DNA of 64,000 nt from Prostheceraeus crozeri (GCA_907163375.1 CAJQUW010013620.1:95001-159000), one strand, 5' to 3'. Counted from the stretch's first letter, positions 9,740 through 25,000 are shown. Notes: generated from the sequence alone by a model not told the origin. Made by a program: numbers and translations.

Positions 9740-9838
9740 TTACATTTACTCCATCAAACTGCTGCTGAAGTTTTGATTTTTGATTTTGAAAGGACGTCAG
9801 AGCGAGCGACTCAGGCTCTTGCCTCTCACTCTCCCTCT

Positions 9839-9987
9839 CCCCCCTCTCTCCCTCTCCCTCTCCCTCTCCCTCTCTCTCCATCTCCCTCTCCCTCTCTCCC
9901 TCTCCCTCTCTCCCTCTCTCCCTCTCCCTCTCCCTCTCTCCCTCTCCCTCTCTCCCTCTCTCCCTCTCTCCCTCTACCTCTCCCTCT

Positions 9988-10018
<31 letters not shown>
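9839..10018 (+). repeat. CT-rich simple repeat joining the PLE array to the satellite
   Basis: About 180 bp of CCCTCT/CTCT repeats. The PLE itself has a short CT tract at this point (ctctccctctctctcct in the first unit, near 1015-1030) and every satellite unit begins after a CT tract. The junction therefore lies in shared simple sequence and could reflect insertion at, or recombination through, CT repeats. Confidence 0.9.
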
Positions 10019-13000
10019 GAACTCAAGAACCTTTATTAGCCATCGCCGTGGCAAAACATGCATGAATGATTTATAAAAAGATGAAATGTTGTGGGTGTGA
10101 AGTGATTACAATATGAAATGGTAAAATGATGAAATGAAGCGATGGGATGAAGCGCGTTCGATATCCACCAATAAATACTATCAAATTAGTTTGATGTTTG
10201 ATAGGAGAGGAGACTTATCTGTTCAAGACATGGGCTTCAGATAATTTAAATCAAAATGTTAAGGCTGGAATGTATTGTGTAAAAAAATTAACATTTAATT
10301 CATTTTCGTTCGCTTTCATTTACTCAAAACTTGATTATAAACAAACATTACATATGTATCCAAGGTAATCATGCACATAAGATTTAATGATTAATGTTGA
10401 GTCGGTTTCATATTTTTAATGTTGTCAATTTTATTATTATTATAATTATTAACCCTATTAGTGATCCTATTAATAATCGGAGGAGCGGTTAATTAATTAT
10501 ATGCATGATCAATGATTTTGAAACTGCAAACACGGTACGTACCTGAAATGTGATTGAGAAATGATGATTAACTTGTTGATTCACTGTCTTGACAACCGTC
10601 CTCCGATATAGACTTTTAGCGAGTGACAGATTTAATCATCTTGTCCGCTGTCTACGCCTATGAGTGATTTTCACGATCATTCAACAATGCAACAGTGCAT
10701 TTCAACTACCCTTTGTTATATTTCATCGTTTCATTCATCAATTGTAACTACTTTATCAATAGAAATCTTATCAACCAGCAGTACGTGTTTCATTTCATTC
10801 ATAGTTCGTCATTTGACCACGATATTGATTAGAAAAGTCTATCATGTAGATTGCATGACTACATAGAAATTAATAATACCATAGAAAGTGTGCTATTGTC
10901 TATTTCTATGTGAGATTACAAGCTTAGAAGTCTATGCTACAAGCATTTATGGATAGTAGATAGTAATGTTTATTATTCGCTCTCTGTGAAATTATTCACC
11001 ATGTTTGGTGACATCTCAGATCCTAGATATCTAGCCGAATGTATGGCAATATTTCTATTGTATCAGATATCTTCGTTTGCCAACTATCTTGATCAAAGTA
11101 AAAATCATGCTAAATATGTCGTAATCACATCTCTCTCTCTCTCTCTCTCTCTCTCGAACTCAAGAACCTTTATTAGCCATCGCCGTGGCAAAACATGCAT
11201 GAATGATTTATAAAAAGATGAAATGTTGTGGGTGTGAAGTGATTACAATATGAAATGGTAAAATGATGAAATGAAGCGATGGGATGAAGCGCGTTCGATA
11301 TCCACCAATAAATACTATCAAATTAGTTTGATGTTTGATAGGAGAGGAGACTTATCTGTTCAAGACATGGGCTTCAGATAATTTAAATCAAAATGTTAAG
11401 GCTGGAATGTATTGTGTAAAAAAATTAACATTTAATTCATTTTCATTCGCTTTCATTTACTCAAAACTTGATTATAAACAAACATTACATATGTATCCAA
11501 GGTAATCATGCACATAAGATTTAATGATTAATGTTGAGTCGGTTTCATATTTTTAATGTTGTCAATTTTATTATTATTATAATTATTAACCCTATTAGTG
11601 ATCCTATTAATAATCGGAGGAGCGGTTAATTAATTATATGCATGATCAATGATTTTGAAACTGCAAACACGGTACGTACCTGAAATGTGATTGAGAAATG
11701 ATGATTAACTTGTTGATTCACTGTCTTGACAACCGTCCTCCGATATAGACTTTTAGCGAGTGACAGATTTAATCATCTTGTCCGCTGTCTACGCCTATGA
11801 GTGATTTTCACGATCATTCAACAATGCAACAGTGCATTTCAACTACCCTTTGTTATATTTCATCGTTTCATTCATCAATTGTAACTACTTTATCAATAGA
11901 AATCTTATCAACCAGCAGTACGTGTTTCATTTCATTCATAGTTCGTCATTTGACCACGATATTGATTAGAAAAGTCTATCATGTAGATTGCATGACTACA
12001 TAGAAATTAATAATACCATAGAAAGTGTGCTATTGTCTATTTCTATGTGAGATTACAAGCTTAGAAGTCTATGCTACAAGCATTTATGGATAGTAGATAG
12101 TAATGTTTATTATTCGCTCTCTGTGAAATTATTCACCATGTTTGGTGACATCTCAGATCCTAGATATCTAGCCGAATGTATGGCAATATTTCTATTGTAT
12201 CAGATATCTTCGTTTGCCAACTATCTTGATCAAAGTAAAAATCATGCTAAATATGTCGTAATCACATCTCTCTCTCTCTCTCTCTCTCTCTCGAACTCAA
12301 GAACCTTTATTAGCCATCGCCGTGGCAAAACATGCATGAATGATTTATAAAAAGATGAAATGTTGTGGGTGTGAAGTGATTACAATATGAAATGGTAAAA
12401 TGATGAAATGAAGCGATGGGATGAAGCGCGTTCGATATCCACCAATAAATACTATCAAATTAGTTTGATGTTTGATAGGAGAGGAGACTTATCTGTTCAA
12501 GACATGGGCTTCAGATAATTTAAATCAAAATGTTAAGGCTGGAATGTATTGTGTAAAAAAATTAACATTTAATTCATTTTCATTCGCTTTCATTTACTCA
12601 AAACTTGATTATAAACAAACATTACATATGTATCCAAGGTAATCATGCACATAAGATTTAATGATTAATGTTGAGTCGGTTTCATATTTTTAATGTTGTC
12701 AATTTTATTATTATTATAATTATTAACCCTATTAGTGATCCTATTAATAATCGGAGGAGCGGTTAATTAATTATATGCATGATCAATGATTTTGAAACTG
12801 CAAACACGGTACGTACCTGAAATGTGATTGAGAAATGATGATTAACTTGTTGATTCACTGTCTTGACAACCGTCCTCCGATATAGACTTTTAGCGAGTGA
12901 CAGATTTAATCATCTTGTCCGCTGTCTACGCCTATGAGTGATTTTCACGATCATTCAACAATGCAACAGTGCATTTCAACTACCCTTTGTTATATTTCAT

Positions 13001-16000
13001 CGTTTCATTCATCAATTGTAACTACTTTATCAATAGAAATCTTATCAACCAGCAGTACGTGTTTCATTTCATTCATAGTTCGTCATTTGACCACGATATT
13101 GATTAGAAAAGTCTATCATGTAGATTGCATGACTACATAGAAATTAATAATACCATAGAAAGTGTGCTATTGTCTATTTCTATGTGAGATTACAAGCTTA
13201 GAAGTCTATGCTACAAGCATTTATGGATAGTAGATAGTAATGTTTATTATTCGCTCTCTGTGAAATTATTCACCATGTTTGGTGACATCTCAGATCCTAG
13301 ATATCTAGCGAATGTATGGCAATATTTCTATTGTATCAGATATCTTCGTTTGCCAACTATCTTGATCAAAGTAAAAATCATGCTAAATATGTCGTAATCA
13401 CATCTCTCTCTCTCTCTCTCTCTCTCTCGAACTCAAGAACCTTTATTAGCCATCGCCGTGGCAAAACATGCATGAATGATTTATAAAAAGATGAAATGTT
13501 GTGGGTGTGAAGTGATTACAATATGAAATGGTAAAATGATGAAATGAAGCGATGGGATGAAGCGCGTTCGATATCCACCAATAAATACTATCAAATTAGT
13601 TTGATGTTTGATAGGAGAGGAGACTTATCTGTTCAAGACATGGGCTTCAGATAATTTAAATCAAAATGTTAAGGCTGGAATGTATTGTGTAAAAAAATTA
13701 ACATTTAATTCATTTTCATTCGCTTTCATTTACTCAAAACTTGATTATAAACAAACATTACATATGTATCCAAGGTAATCATGCACATAAGATTTAATGA
13801 TTAATGTTGAGTCGGTTTCATATTTTTAATGTTGTCAATTTTATTATTATTATAATTATTAACCCTATTAGTGATCCTATTAATAATCGGAGGAGCGGTT
13901 AATTAATTATATGCATGATCAATGATTTTGAAACTGCAAACACGGTACGTACCTGAAATGTGATTGAGAAATGATGATTAACTTGTTGATTCACTGTCTT
14001 GACAACCGTCCTCCGATATAGACTTTTAGCGAGTGACAGATTTAATCATCTTGTCCGCTGTCTACGCCTATGAGTGATTTTCACGATCATTCAACAATGC
14101 AACAGTGCATTTCAACTACCCTTTGTTATATTTCATCGTTTCATTCATCAATTGTAACTACTTTATCAATAGAAATCTTATCAACCAGCAGTACGTGTTT
14201 CATTTCATTCATAGTTCGTCATTTGACCACGATATTGATTAGAAAAGTCTATCATGTAGATTGCATGACTACATAGAAATTAATAATACCATAGAAAGTG
14301 TGCTATTGTCTATTTCTATGTGAGATTACAAGCTTAGAAGTCTATGCTACAAGCATTTATGGATAGTAGATAGTAATGTTTATTATTCGCTCTCTGTGAA
14401 ATTATTCACCATGTTTGGTGACATCTCAGATCCTAGATATCTAGCGAATGTATGTCAATATTTCTATTGTATCAGATATCTTCGTTTGCCAACTATCTTG
14501 ATCAAAGTAAAAATCATGCTAAATATGTCGTAATCACATCTCTCTCTCTCTCTCTCTCTCTCTCGAACTCAAGAACCTTTATTAGCCATCGCCGTGGCAA
14601 AACATGCATGAATGATTTATAAAAAGATGAAATGTTGTGGGTGTGAAGTGATTACAATATGAAATGGTAAAATGATGAAATGAAGCGATGGGATGAAGCG
14701 CGTTCGATATCCACCAATAAATACTATCAAATTAGTTTGATGTTTGATAGGAGAGGAGACTTATCTGTTCAAGACATGGGCTTCAGATAATTTAAATCAA
14801 AATGTTAAGGCTGGAATGTATTGTGTAAAAAAATTAACATTTAATTCATTTTCATTCGCTTTCATTTACTCAAAACTTGATTATAAACAAACATTACATA
14901 TGTATCCAAGGTAATCATGCACATAAGATTTAATGATTAATGTTGAGTCGGTTTCATATTTTTAATGTTGTCAATTTTATTATTATTATAATTATTAACC
15001 CTATTAGTGATCCTATTAATAATCGGAGGAGCGGTTAATTAATTATATGCATGATCAATGATTTTGAAACTGCAAACACGGTACGTACCTGAAATGTGAT
15101 TGAGAAATGATGATTAACTTGTTGATTCACTGTCTTGACAACCGTCCTCCGATATAGACTTTTAGCGAGTGACAGATTTAATCATCTTGTCCGCTGTCTA
15201 CGCCTATGAGTGATTTTCACGATCATTCAACAATGCAACAGTGCATTTCAACTACCCTTTGTTATATTTCATCGTTTCATTCATCAATTGTAACTACTTT
15301 ATCAATAGAAATCTTATCAACCAGCAGTACGTGTTTCATTTCATTCATAGTTCGTCATTTGACCACGATATTGATTAGAAAAGTCTATCATGTAGATTGC
15401 ATGACTACATAGAAATTAATAATACCATAGAAAGTGTGCTATTGTCTATTTCTATGTGAGATTACAAGCTTAGAAGTCTATGCTACAAGCATTTATGGAT
15501 AGTAGATAGTAATGTTTATTATTCGCTCTCTGTGAAATTATTCACCATGTTTGGTGACATCTCAGATCCTAGATATCTAGCCGAATGTATGGCAATATTT
15601 CTATTGTATCAGATATCTTCGTTTGCCAACTATCTTGATCAAAGTAAAAATCATGCTAAATATGTCGTAATCACATCTCTCTCTCTCTCTCTCTCTCTCT
15701 CGAACTCAAGAACCTTTATTAGCCATCGCCGTGGCAAAACATGCATGAATGATTTATAAAAAGATGAAATGTTGTGGGTGTGAAGTGATTACAATATGAA
15801 ATGGTAAAATGATGAAATGAAGCGATGGGATGAAGCGCGTTCGATATCCACCAATAAATACTATCAAATTAGTTTGATGTTTGATAGGAGAGGAGACTTA
15901 TCTGTTCAAGACATGGGCTTCAGATAATTTAAATCAAAATGTTAAGGCTGGAATGTATTGTGTAAAAAAATTAACATTTAATTCATTTTCGTTCGCTTTC

Positions 16001-19000
16001 ATTTACTCAAAACTTGATTATAAACAAACATTACATATGTATCCAAGGTAATCATGCACATAAGATTTAATGATTAATGTTGAGTCGGTTTCATATTTTT
16101 AATGTTGTCAATTTTATTATTATTATAATTATTAACCCTATTAGTGATCCTATTAATAATCGGAGGAGCGGTTAATTAATTATATGCATGATCAATGATT
16201 TTGAAACTGCAAACACGGTACGTACCTGAAATGTGATTGAGAAATGATGATTAACTTGTTGATTCACTGTCTTGACAACCGTCCTCCGATATAGACTTTT
16301 AGCGAGTGACAGATTTAATCATCTTGTCCGCTGTCTACGCCTATGAGTGATTTTCACGATCATTCAACAATGCAACAGTGCATTTCAACTACCCTTTGTT
16401 ATATTTCATCGTTTCATTCATCAATTGTAACTACTTTATCAATAGAAATCTTATCAACCAGCAGTACGTGTTTCATTTCATTCATAGTTCGTCATTTGAC
16501 CACGATATTGATTAGAAAAGTCTATCATGTAGATTGCATGACTACATAGAAATTAATAATACCATAGAAAGTGTGCTATTGTCTATTTCTATGTGAGATT
16601 ACAAGCTTAGAAGTCTATGCTACAAGCATTTATGGATAGTAGATAGTAATGTTTATTATTCGCTCTCTGTGAAATTATTCACCATGTTTGGTGACATCTC
16701 AGATCCTAGATATCTAGCCGAATGTATGGCAATATTTCTATTGTATCAGATATCTTCGTTTGCCAACTATCTTGATCAAAGTAAAAATCATGCTAAATAT
16801 GTCGTAATCACATCTCTCTCTCTCTCTCTCTCTCTCTCGAACTCAAGAACCTTTATTAGCCATCGCCGTGGCAAAACATGCATGAATGATTTATAAAAAG
16901 ATGAAATGTTGTGGGTGTGAAGTGATTACAATATGAAATGGTAAAATGATGAAATGAAGCGATGGGATGAAGCGCGTTCGATATCCACCAATAAATACTA
17001 TCAAATTAGTTTGATGTTTGATAGGAGAGGAGACTTATCTGTTCAAGACATGGGCTTCAGATAATTTAAATCAAAATGTTAAGGCTGGAATGTATTGTGT
17101 AAAAAATTAACATTTAATTCATTTTCGTTCGCTTTCATTTACTCAAAACTTGATTATAAACAAACATTACATATGTATCCAAGGTAATCATGCACATAAG
17201 ATTTAATGATTAATGTTGAGTCGGTTTCATATTTTTAATGTTGTCAATTTTATTATTATTATAATTATTAACCCTATTAGTGATCCTATTAATAATCGGA
17301 GGAGCGGTTAATTAATTATATGCATGATCAATGATTTTGAAACTGCAAACACGGTACGTACCTGAAATGTGATTGAGAAATGATGATTAACTTGTTGATT
17401 CACTGTCTTGACAACCGTCCTCCGATATAGACTTTTAGCGAGTGACAGATTTAATCATCTTGTCCGCTGTCTACGCCTATGAGTGATTTTCACGATCATT
17501 CAACAATGCAACAGTGCATTTCAACTACCCTTTGTTATATTTCATCGTTTCATTCATCAATTGTAACTACTTTATCAATAGAAATCTTATCAACCAGCAG
17601 TACGTGTTTCATTTCATTCATAGTTCGTCATTTGACCACGATATTGATTAGAAAAGTCTATCATGTAGATTGTATGACTACATAGAAATTAATAATACCA
17701 TAGAAAGTGTGCTATTGTCTATTTCTATGTGAGATTACAAGCTTAGAAGTCTATGCTACAAGCATTTATGGATAGTAGATAGTAATGTTTATTATTCGCT
17801 CTCTGTGAAATTATTCACCATGTTTGGTGACATCTCAGATCCTAGATATCTAGCCGAATGTATGGCAATATTTCTATTGTATCAGATATCTTCGTTTGCC
17901 AACTATCTTGATCAAAGTAAAAATCATGCTAAATATGTCGTAATCACATCTCTCTCTCTCTCTCTCTCTCTCTCGAACTCAAGAACCTTTATTAGCCATC
18001 GCCGTGGCAAAACATGCATGAATGATTTATAAAAAGATGAAATGTTGTGGGTGTGAAGTGATTACAATATGAAATATGAAATGGTAAAATGATGAAATGA
18101 AGCGATGGGATGAAGCGCGTTCGATATCCACCAATAAATACTATCAAATTAGTTTGATGTTTGATAGGAGAGGAGACTTATCTGTTCAAGACATGGGCTT
18201 CAGATAATTTAAATCAAAATGTTAAGGCTGGAATGTATTGTGTAAAAAAATTAACATTTAATTCATTTTCATTCGCTTTCATTTACTCAAAACTTGATTA
18301 TAAACAAACATTACATATGTATCCAAGGTAATCATGCACATAAGATTTAATGATTAATGTTGAGTCGGTTTCATATTTTTAATGTTGTCAATTTTATTAT
18401 TATTATAATTATTAACCCTATTAGTGATCCTATTAATAATCGGAGGAGCGGTTAATTAATTATATGCATGATCAATGATTTTGAAACTGCAAACACGGTA
18501 CGTACCTGAAATGTGATTGAGAAATGATGATTAACTTGTTGATTCACTGTCTTGACAACCGTCCTCCGATATAGACTTTTAGCGAGTGACAGATTTAATC
18601 ATCTTGTCCGCTGTCTACGCCTATGAGTGATTTTCACGATCATTCAACAATGCAACAGTGCATTTCAACTACCCTTTGTTATATTTCATCGTTTCATTCA
18701 TCAATTGTAACTACTTTATCAATAGAAATCTTATCAACCAGCAGTACGTGTTTTCATTTCATTCATAGTTCGTCATTTGACCACGATATTGATTAGAAAA
18801 GTCTATCATGTAGATTGTATGACTACATAGAAATTAATAATACCATAGAAAGTGTGCTATTGTCTATTTCTATGTGAGATTACAAGCTTAGAAGTCTATG
18901 CTACAAGCATTTATGGATAGTAGATAGTAATGTTTATTATTCGCTCTCTGTGAAATTATTCACCATGTTTGGTGACATCTCAGATCCTAGATATCTAGCC

Positions 19001-20891
19001 GAATGTATGGCAATATTTCTATTGTATCAGATATCTTCGTTTGCCAACTATCTTGATCAAAGTAAAAATCATGCTAAATATGTCGTAATCACATCTCTCT
19101 CTCTCTCTCTCTCTCTCGAACTCAAGAACCTTTATTAGCCATCGCCGTGGCAAAACATGCATGAATGATTTATAAAAAGATGAAATGTTGTGGGTGTGAA
19201 GTGATTACAATATGAAATATGAAATGGTAAAATGATGAAATGAAGCGATGGGATGAAGCGCGTTCGATATCCACCAATAAATACTATCAAATTAGTTTGA
19301 TGTTTGATAGGAGAGGAGACTTATCTGTTCAAGACATGGGCTTCAGATAATTTAAATCAAAATGTTAAGGCTGGAATGTATTGTGTAAAAAAATTAACAT
19401 TTAATTCATTTTCATTCGCTTTCATTTACTCAAAACTTGATTATAAACAAACATTACATATGTATCCAAGGTAATCATGCACATAAGATTTAATGATTAA
19501 TGTTGAGTCGGTTTCATATTTTTAATGTTGTCAATTTTATTATTATTATAATTATTAACCCTATTAGTGATCCTATTAATAATCGGAGGAGCGGTTAATT
19601 AATTATATGCATGATCAATGATTTTGAAACTGCAAACACGGTACGTACCTGAAATGTGATTGAGAAATGATGATTAACTTGTTGATTCACTGTCTTGACA
19701 ACCGTCCTCCGATATAGACTTTTAGCGAGTGACAGATTTAATCATCTTGTCCGCTGTCTACGCCTATGAGTGATTTTCACGATCATTCAACAATGCAACA
19801 GTGCATTTCAACTACCCTTTGTTATATTTCATCGTTTCATTCATCAATTGTAACTACTTTATCAATAGAAATCTTATCAACCAGCAGTACGTGTTTCATT
19901 TCATTCATAGTTCGTCATTTGACCACGATATTGATTAGAAAAGTCTATCATGTAGATTGCATGACTACATAGAAATTAATTAATACCATAGAAAGTGTGC
20001 TATTGTCTATTTCTATGTGAGATTACAAGCTTAGAAGTCTATGCTACAAGCATTTATGGATAGTAGATAGTAATGTTTATTATTCGCTCTCTGAGAAATT
20101 ATTCACCATGTTTGGTGACATCTCAGATCCTAGATATCTAGCCGAATGTATGGCAATATTTCTATTGTATCAGATATCTTCGTTTGCCAACTATCTTGAT
20201 CAAAGTAAAAATCATGCTAAATATGTCGTAATCACATCTCTCTCTCTCTCTCTCTCTCTCTCGAACTCAAGAACCTTTATTAGCCATCGCCGTGGCAAAA
20301 CATGCATGAATGATTTATAAAAAGATGAAATGTTGTGGGTGTGAAGTGATTACAATATGAAATGGTAAAATGATGAAATGAAGCGATGGGATGAAGCGCG
20401 TTCGATATCCACCAATAAATACTATCAAATTAGTTTGATGTTTGATAGGAGAGGAGACTTATCTGTTCAAGACATGGGCTTCAGATAATTTAAATCAAAA
20501 TGTTAAGGCTGGAATGTATTGTGTAAAAAAATTAACATTTAATTCATTTCGTTCGCTTTCATTTACTCAAAACTTGATTATAAACAAACATTACATATGT
20601 ATCCAAGGTAATCATGCACATAAGATTTAATGATTAATGTTGAGTCGGTTTCATATTTTTAATGTTGTCAATTTTATTATTATTATAATTATTAACCCTA
20701 TTAGTGATCCTATTAATAATCGGAGGAGCGGTTAATTAATTATATGCATGATCAATGATTTTGAAACTGCAAACACGGTACGTACCTGAAATGTGATTGA
20801 GAAATGATGATTAACTTGTTGATTCACTGTCTTGACAACCGTCCTCCGATATAGACTTTTAGCGAGTGACAGATTTAATCATCTTGTCCGC
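10019..20891 (+). repeat. Satellite array, left block, ~1137-bp unit
   Basis: Near-identical units beginning gaactcaagaacctttatt after a (CT)n tract start at 10019, 11156, 12293, 13429, 14565, 15702, 16838, 17974/5, 19117/8 and 20263; the last is cut at 20891. Differences are single bases, a 6-bp gaaata duplication from about 18070, and CT-length changes. Each unit has short open frames of 68 and 75 codons, but they overlap no recognisable domain, sit in AT-rich sequence and are broken by indels in some units, so I do not call them genes. A GGTACGTACC palindrome recurs in each unit. Confidence 0.95.
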
Positions 20892-22019
20892 TTTAAACTA
20901 CAATTAGATAAATACTAAATAAAACAAATCAAATATTATAACAACTAATTTATACACAAACCACTAAACAAACTTTACCCACAAACACCACTCCCAAACA
21001 CCATATACTATAAACAAACAACCACTAATAAATCATCACAATCAACTCCCCTACACACATATCAATAACATCAACATCCAAACCACACCACTCCCCTATC
21101 TACATAAAAACATAAAAAACCTAACCACTAAACCTACCCACAAACAATCATACAAACAACCACAACAACACTACCAATCCACAACCCCATCATTACTCCC
21201 ACCACCACACAACAAATTCATACAATATCCACCAACACAATACATCACAAATAAACCCCACAAAAACACCCTACCCCACATACCCACATACTACCACCCA
21301 AACAAAAAACAACACCTCACCCCTCCCCACCCCATCCCCAAAAATCATTATTCCCCCCATCATCATCAAACACCCCTATCCCATAATATTCTTATCTATT
21401 CAACCCCCCCCACATCCCACATCCCCATTACCCCTCATCCCATACTCCTCTTTCTTCCTCCCCCCCCCTCCTACTCCCCCTATCACCCTCACCCCCCCAC
21501 ACCACACACCCACCAACTATATCATAAATCCAATAAAAAAAAAAAAAAAACTCTATCTTCTCCACCTACACCCATTCCCTACCCCCCCCTCCAATGCTCC
21601 AACCTCCCCCAAAAATAAACAAACCCCCCCACAACAATAAATTCAATTCCATCTCAATTCCCCCCCCCCCCTTACACAATTGTGTCTCCACACACCACTC
21701 TCTCCCAATCCTCCACTTATACCTATTATCCTATATTCAAATTCACCCCCCAATAAAATACCCACCCAACATTACAAACCCTAAACCCCCATTAAAACCA
21801 ATACCACTCAACCCGACTTTCTAACCCACCTTGCCATACTGCTTCCCTCCCTCCGCCACCCCCCCGTCCCCCCCCCCCCCCCGCCCCCTAAAAATCATTA
21901 TTAACACCCTCCCGCCCCCTTCCACCCCCCCCCTCCCCCACATCTCCTACTTACCATCCAATATACTATACCATTCCATCCTACACACCTCCCCACTTCA
22001 CTAGCTCCTCTCTATTTAT
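20892..22019. other. G-depleted block interrupting the satellite; possible sequencing artefact
   Basis: About 1128 bp with only about a dozen G on the + strand, made of A/C/T with long C runs (up to 14) and an A13 run. It begins abruptly after cttgtccgct of a satellite unit and returns to satellite at atcggaaggagcgg. From the unit offsets, about 960 bp of satellite would be expected here, close to the block length, and a CT-rich stretch near 21430-21500 falls about where the unit's CT tract should be. The first satellite bases after it carry extra mismatches. I read it as most likely badly called satellite sequence, though a real strand-asymmetric repeat cannot be excluded. No gene is seen. 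Confidence 0.6.
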
Positions 22020-25000
22020 ATAATCGGAAGGAGCGGTTAATTAATTATATGCATGATCAATGATTTTGAAACTGCAAACACGGTACGTACCTGAAATGTG
22101 ATTGAGAAATGATGATTAACTTGTTGATTCACTGTCTTGACAACCGTCCTCCGATATAGACTTTTAGCGATTGACAGATTTAATCATCTTGTCCGCTGTC
22201 TACGCCTATGAGTGATTTTCACGATCATTCAACAATGCAACAGTGCATTTCAACTACCCTTTGTTATATTTCATCGTTTCATTCATCAATTGTAACTACT
22301 TTATCAATAGAAATCTTATCAACCAGCAGTACGTGTTTCATTTCATTCATAGTTCGTCATTTGACCACGATATTGATTAGAAAAGTCTATCATGTAGATT
22401 GTATGACTACATAGAAATTAATAATACCATAGAAAGTGTGCTATTGTCTATTTCTATGTGAGATTACAAGCTTAGAAGTCTATGCTACAAGCATTTATGG
22501 ATAGTAGATAGTAATGTTTATTATTCGCTCTCTGTGAAATTATTCACCATGTTTGGTGACATCTCAGATCCTAGATATCTAGCCGAATGTATGGCAATAT
22601 TTCTATTGTATCAGATATCTTCGTTTGCCAACTATCTTGATCAAAGTAAAAATCATGCTAAATATGTCGTAATCACATCTCTCTCTCTCTCTCTCTCTCG
22701 AACTCAAGAACCTTTATTAGCCATCGCCGTGGCAAAACATGCATGAATGATTTATAAAAAGATGAAATGTTGTGGGTGTGAAGTGATTACAATATGAAAT
22801 ATGAAATGGTAAAATGATGAAATGAAGCGATGGGATGAAGCGCGTTCGATATCCACCAATAAATACTATCAAATTAGTTTGATGTTTGATAGGAGAGGAG
22901 ACTTATCTGTTCAAGACATGGGCTTCAGATAATTTAAATCAAAATGTTAAGGCTGGAATGTATTGTGTAAAAAAATTAACATTTAATTCATTTTCATTCG
23001 CTTTCATTTACTCAAAACTTGATTATAAACAAACATTACATATGTTTCCAAGGTAATCATGCACATAAGATTTAATGATTAATGTTGAGTCGGTTTCATA
23101 TTTTTAATGTTGTCAATTTTATTATTATTATAATTATTAACCCTATTAGTGATCCTATTAATAAACGGAGGAGCGGTTAATTAATTATATGCATGATCAA
23201 TGATTTTGAAACTGCAAACACGGTACGTACCTGAAATGTGATTGAGAAATGATGATTAACTTGTTGATTCACTGTCTTGACAACCGTCCTCCGATATAGA
23301 CTTTTAGCGAGTGACAGATTTAATCATCTTGTCCGCTGTCTACGCCTATGAGTGATTTTCACGATCATTCAACAATGCAACAGTGCATTTCAACTACCCT
23401 TTGTTATATTTCGTTTCATTCATCAATTGTAACTACTTTATCAATAGAAATCTTATCAACCAGCAGTACGTGTTTCATTTCATTCATAGTTCGTCATTTG
23501 ACCACGATATTGATTAGAAAAGTCTATCATGTAGATTGTATGACTACATAGAAATTAATAATACCATAGAAAGTGTGCTATTGTCTATTTCTATGTGAGA
23601 TTACAAGCTTAGAAGTCTATGCTACAAGCATTTATGGATAGTAGATAGTAATGTTTATTATTCGCTCTCTGTGAAATTATTCACCATGTTTGGTGACATC
23701 TCAGATCCTAGATATCTAGCCGAATGTATGGCAATATTTCTATTGTATCAGATATCTTCGTTTGCCAACTATCTTGATCAAAGTAAAAATCATGCTAAAT
23801 ATGTCGTAATCACATCTCTCTCTCCCCCTCTCTCTCTCTCTCTCGAACTCAAGAACCTTTATTAGACATCGCCGTGGCAAAACATGCATCAATGATTTAT
23901 AAAAAGATGAAATGTTGTGGGTGTGAAGTGATTACAATATGAAATGGTAAAATGATGAAATGAAGCGATGGGATGAAGCGCGTTCGATATCCACCAATAA
24001 ATACTATCAAATTAGTTTGATGTTTGATAGGAGAGGAGACTTATCTGTTCAAGACATGGGCTTCAGATAATTTAAATCAAAATGTTAAGGCTGGAATGTA
24101 TTGTGTAAAAAAATTAACATTTAATTCATTTTCATTCGCTTTCATTTACTCAAAACTTGATTATAAACAAACATTACATATGTTTCCAAGGTAATCATGC
24201 ACATAAGATTTAATGATTAATGTTGAGTCGGTTTCATATTTTTAATGTTGTCAATTTTATTATTATTATAATTATTAACCCTATTAGTGATCCTATTAAT
24301 AATCGGAGGAGCGGTTAATTAATTATATGCATGATCAATGATTTTGAAACTGAAAACACGGTACGTACCTGAAATGTGATGAGAAATGATGATTAACTTG
24401 TTGATTCACTGTCTTGACAACCGTCCTCCGATATAGACTTTTAGCGAGTGACAGATTTAATCATCTTGTCCGCTGTCTACGCCTATGAGTGATTTTCACG
24501 ATCATTCAACAATGCAACAGTGCATTTCAACTACCCTTTGTTATATTTCATCGTTTCATTCATCAATTGTAACTACTTTATCAATAGAAATCTTATCAAC
24601 CAGCAGTACGTGTTTCATTTCATTCATAGTTCGTCATTTGACCACGATATTGATTAGAAAAGTCTATCATGTAGATTGTATGACTACATAGAAATTAATA
24701 ATACCATAGAAAGTGTGCTATTGTCTATTTCTATGTGAGATTACAAGCTTAGAAGTCTATGCTACAAGCATTTATGGATAGTAGATAGTAATGTTTATTA
24801 TTCGCTCTCTGTGAAATTATTCACCATGTTTGGTGACATCTCAGATCCTAGATATCTAGCCGAATGTATGGCAATATTTCTATTGTATCAGATATCTTCG
24901 TTTGCCAACTATCTTGATCAAAGTAAAAATCATGCTAAATATGTCGTAATCACATCTCTCTCTCTCTCCCCCTCTCTCTCTCTCTCTCGAACTCAAGAAC

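Larger units (their letters stand above)
1..9838 (+). mobile_element. Tandem array of a Penelope-like element (PLE), 4409-bp unit
   Basis: The segment repeats with a period of 4409 bp: position 2 matches 4411 and 8820. It contains the end of one unit, two complete units and a final pLTR that stops in a CT tract. Each unit reads pLTR (tandem repeats and hammerhead ribozyme), ORF1, ORF2. I saw only about six base differences between the two complete copies (for example near 2261, 3200, 3411, 3804 and 4406), so they are about 99.8% identical and recent. Head-to-tail copies sharing a pLTR are typical of PLEs. The GIY-YIG endonuclease and a cysteine cluster just before it point to the canonical, possibly Neptune-like, branch. 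The array runs off the left edge of the window. Confidence 0.93.

Noticed and set aside
1-9838. CRISPR or other prokaryotic repeat interpretation of the 91-bp and 4.4-kb repeats
   Set aside because: Units are contiguous without unique spacers, and the coding content is a eukaryotic retroelement.
9773-10076. Open frames encoding Ser-Pro-Leu or Arg-Glu repeats
   Set aside because: Translations of the CT simple repeat.
21594-21824. 76-codon open frame in the G-depleted block
   Set aside because: Pro/Ile/Asn-rich translation is a by-product of near absence of G, which removes most stop codons; the block itself may be misread.
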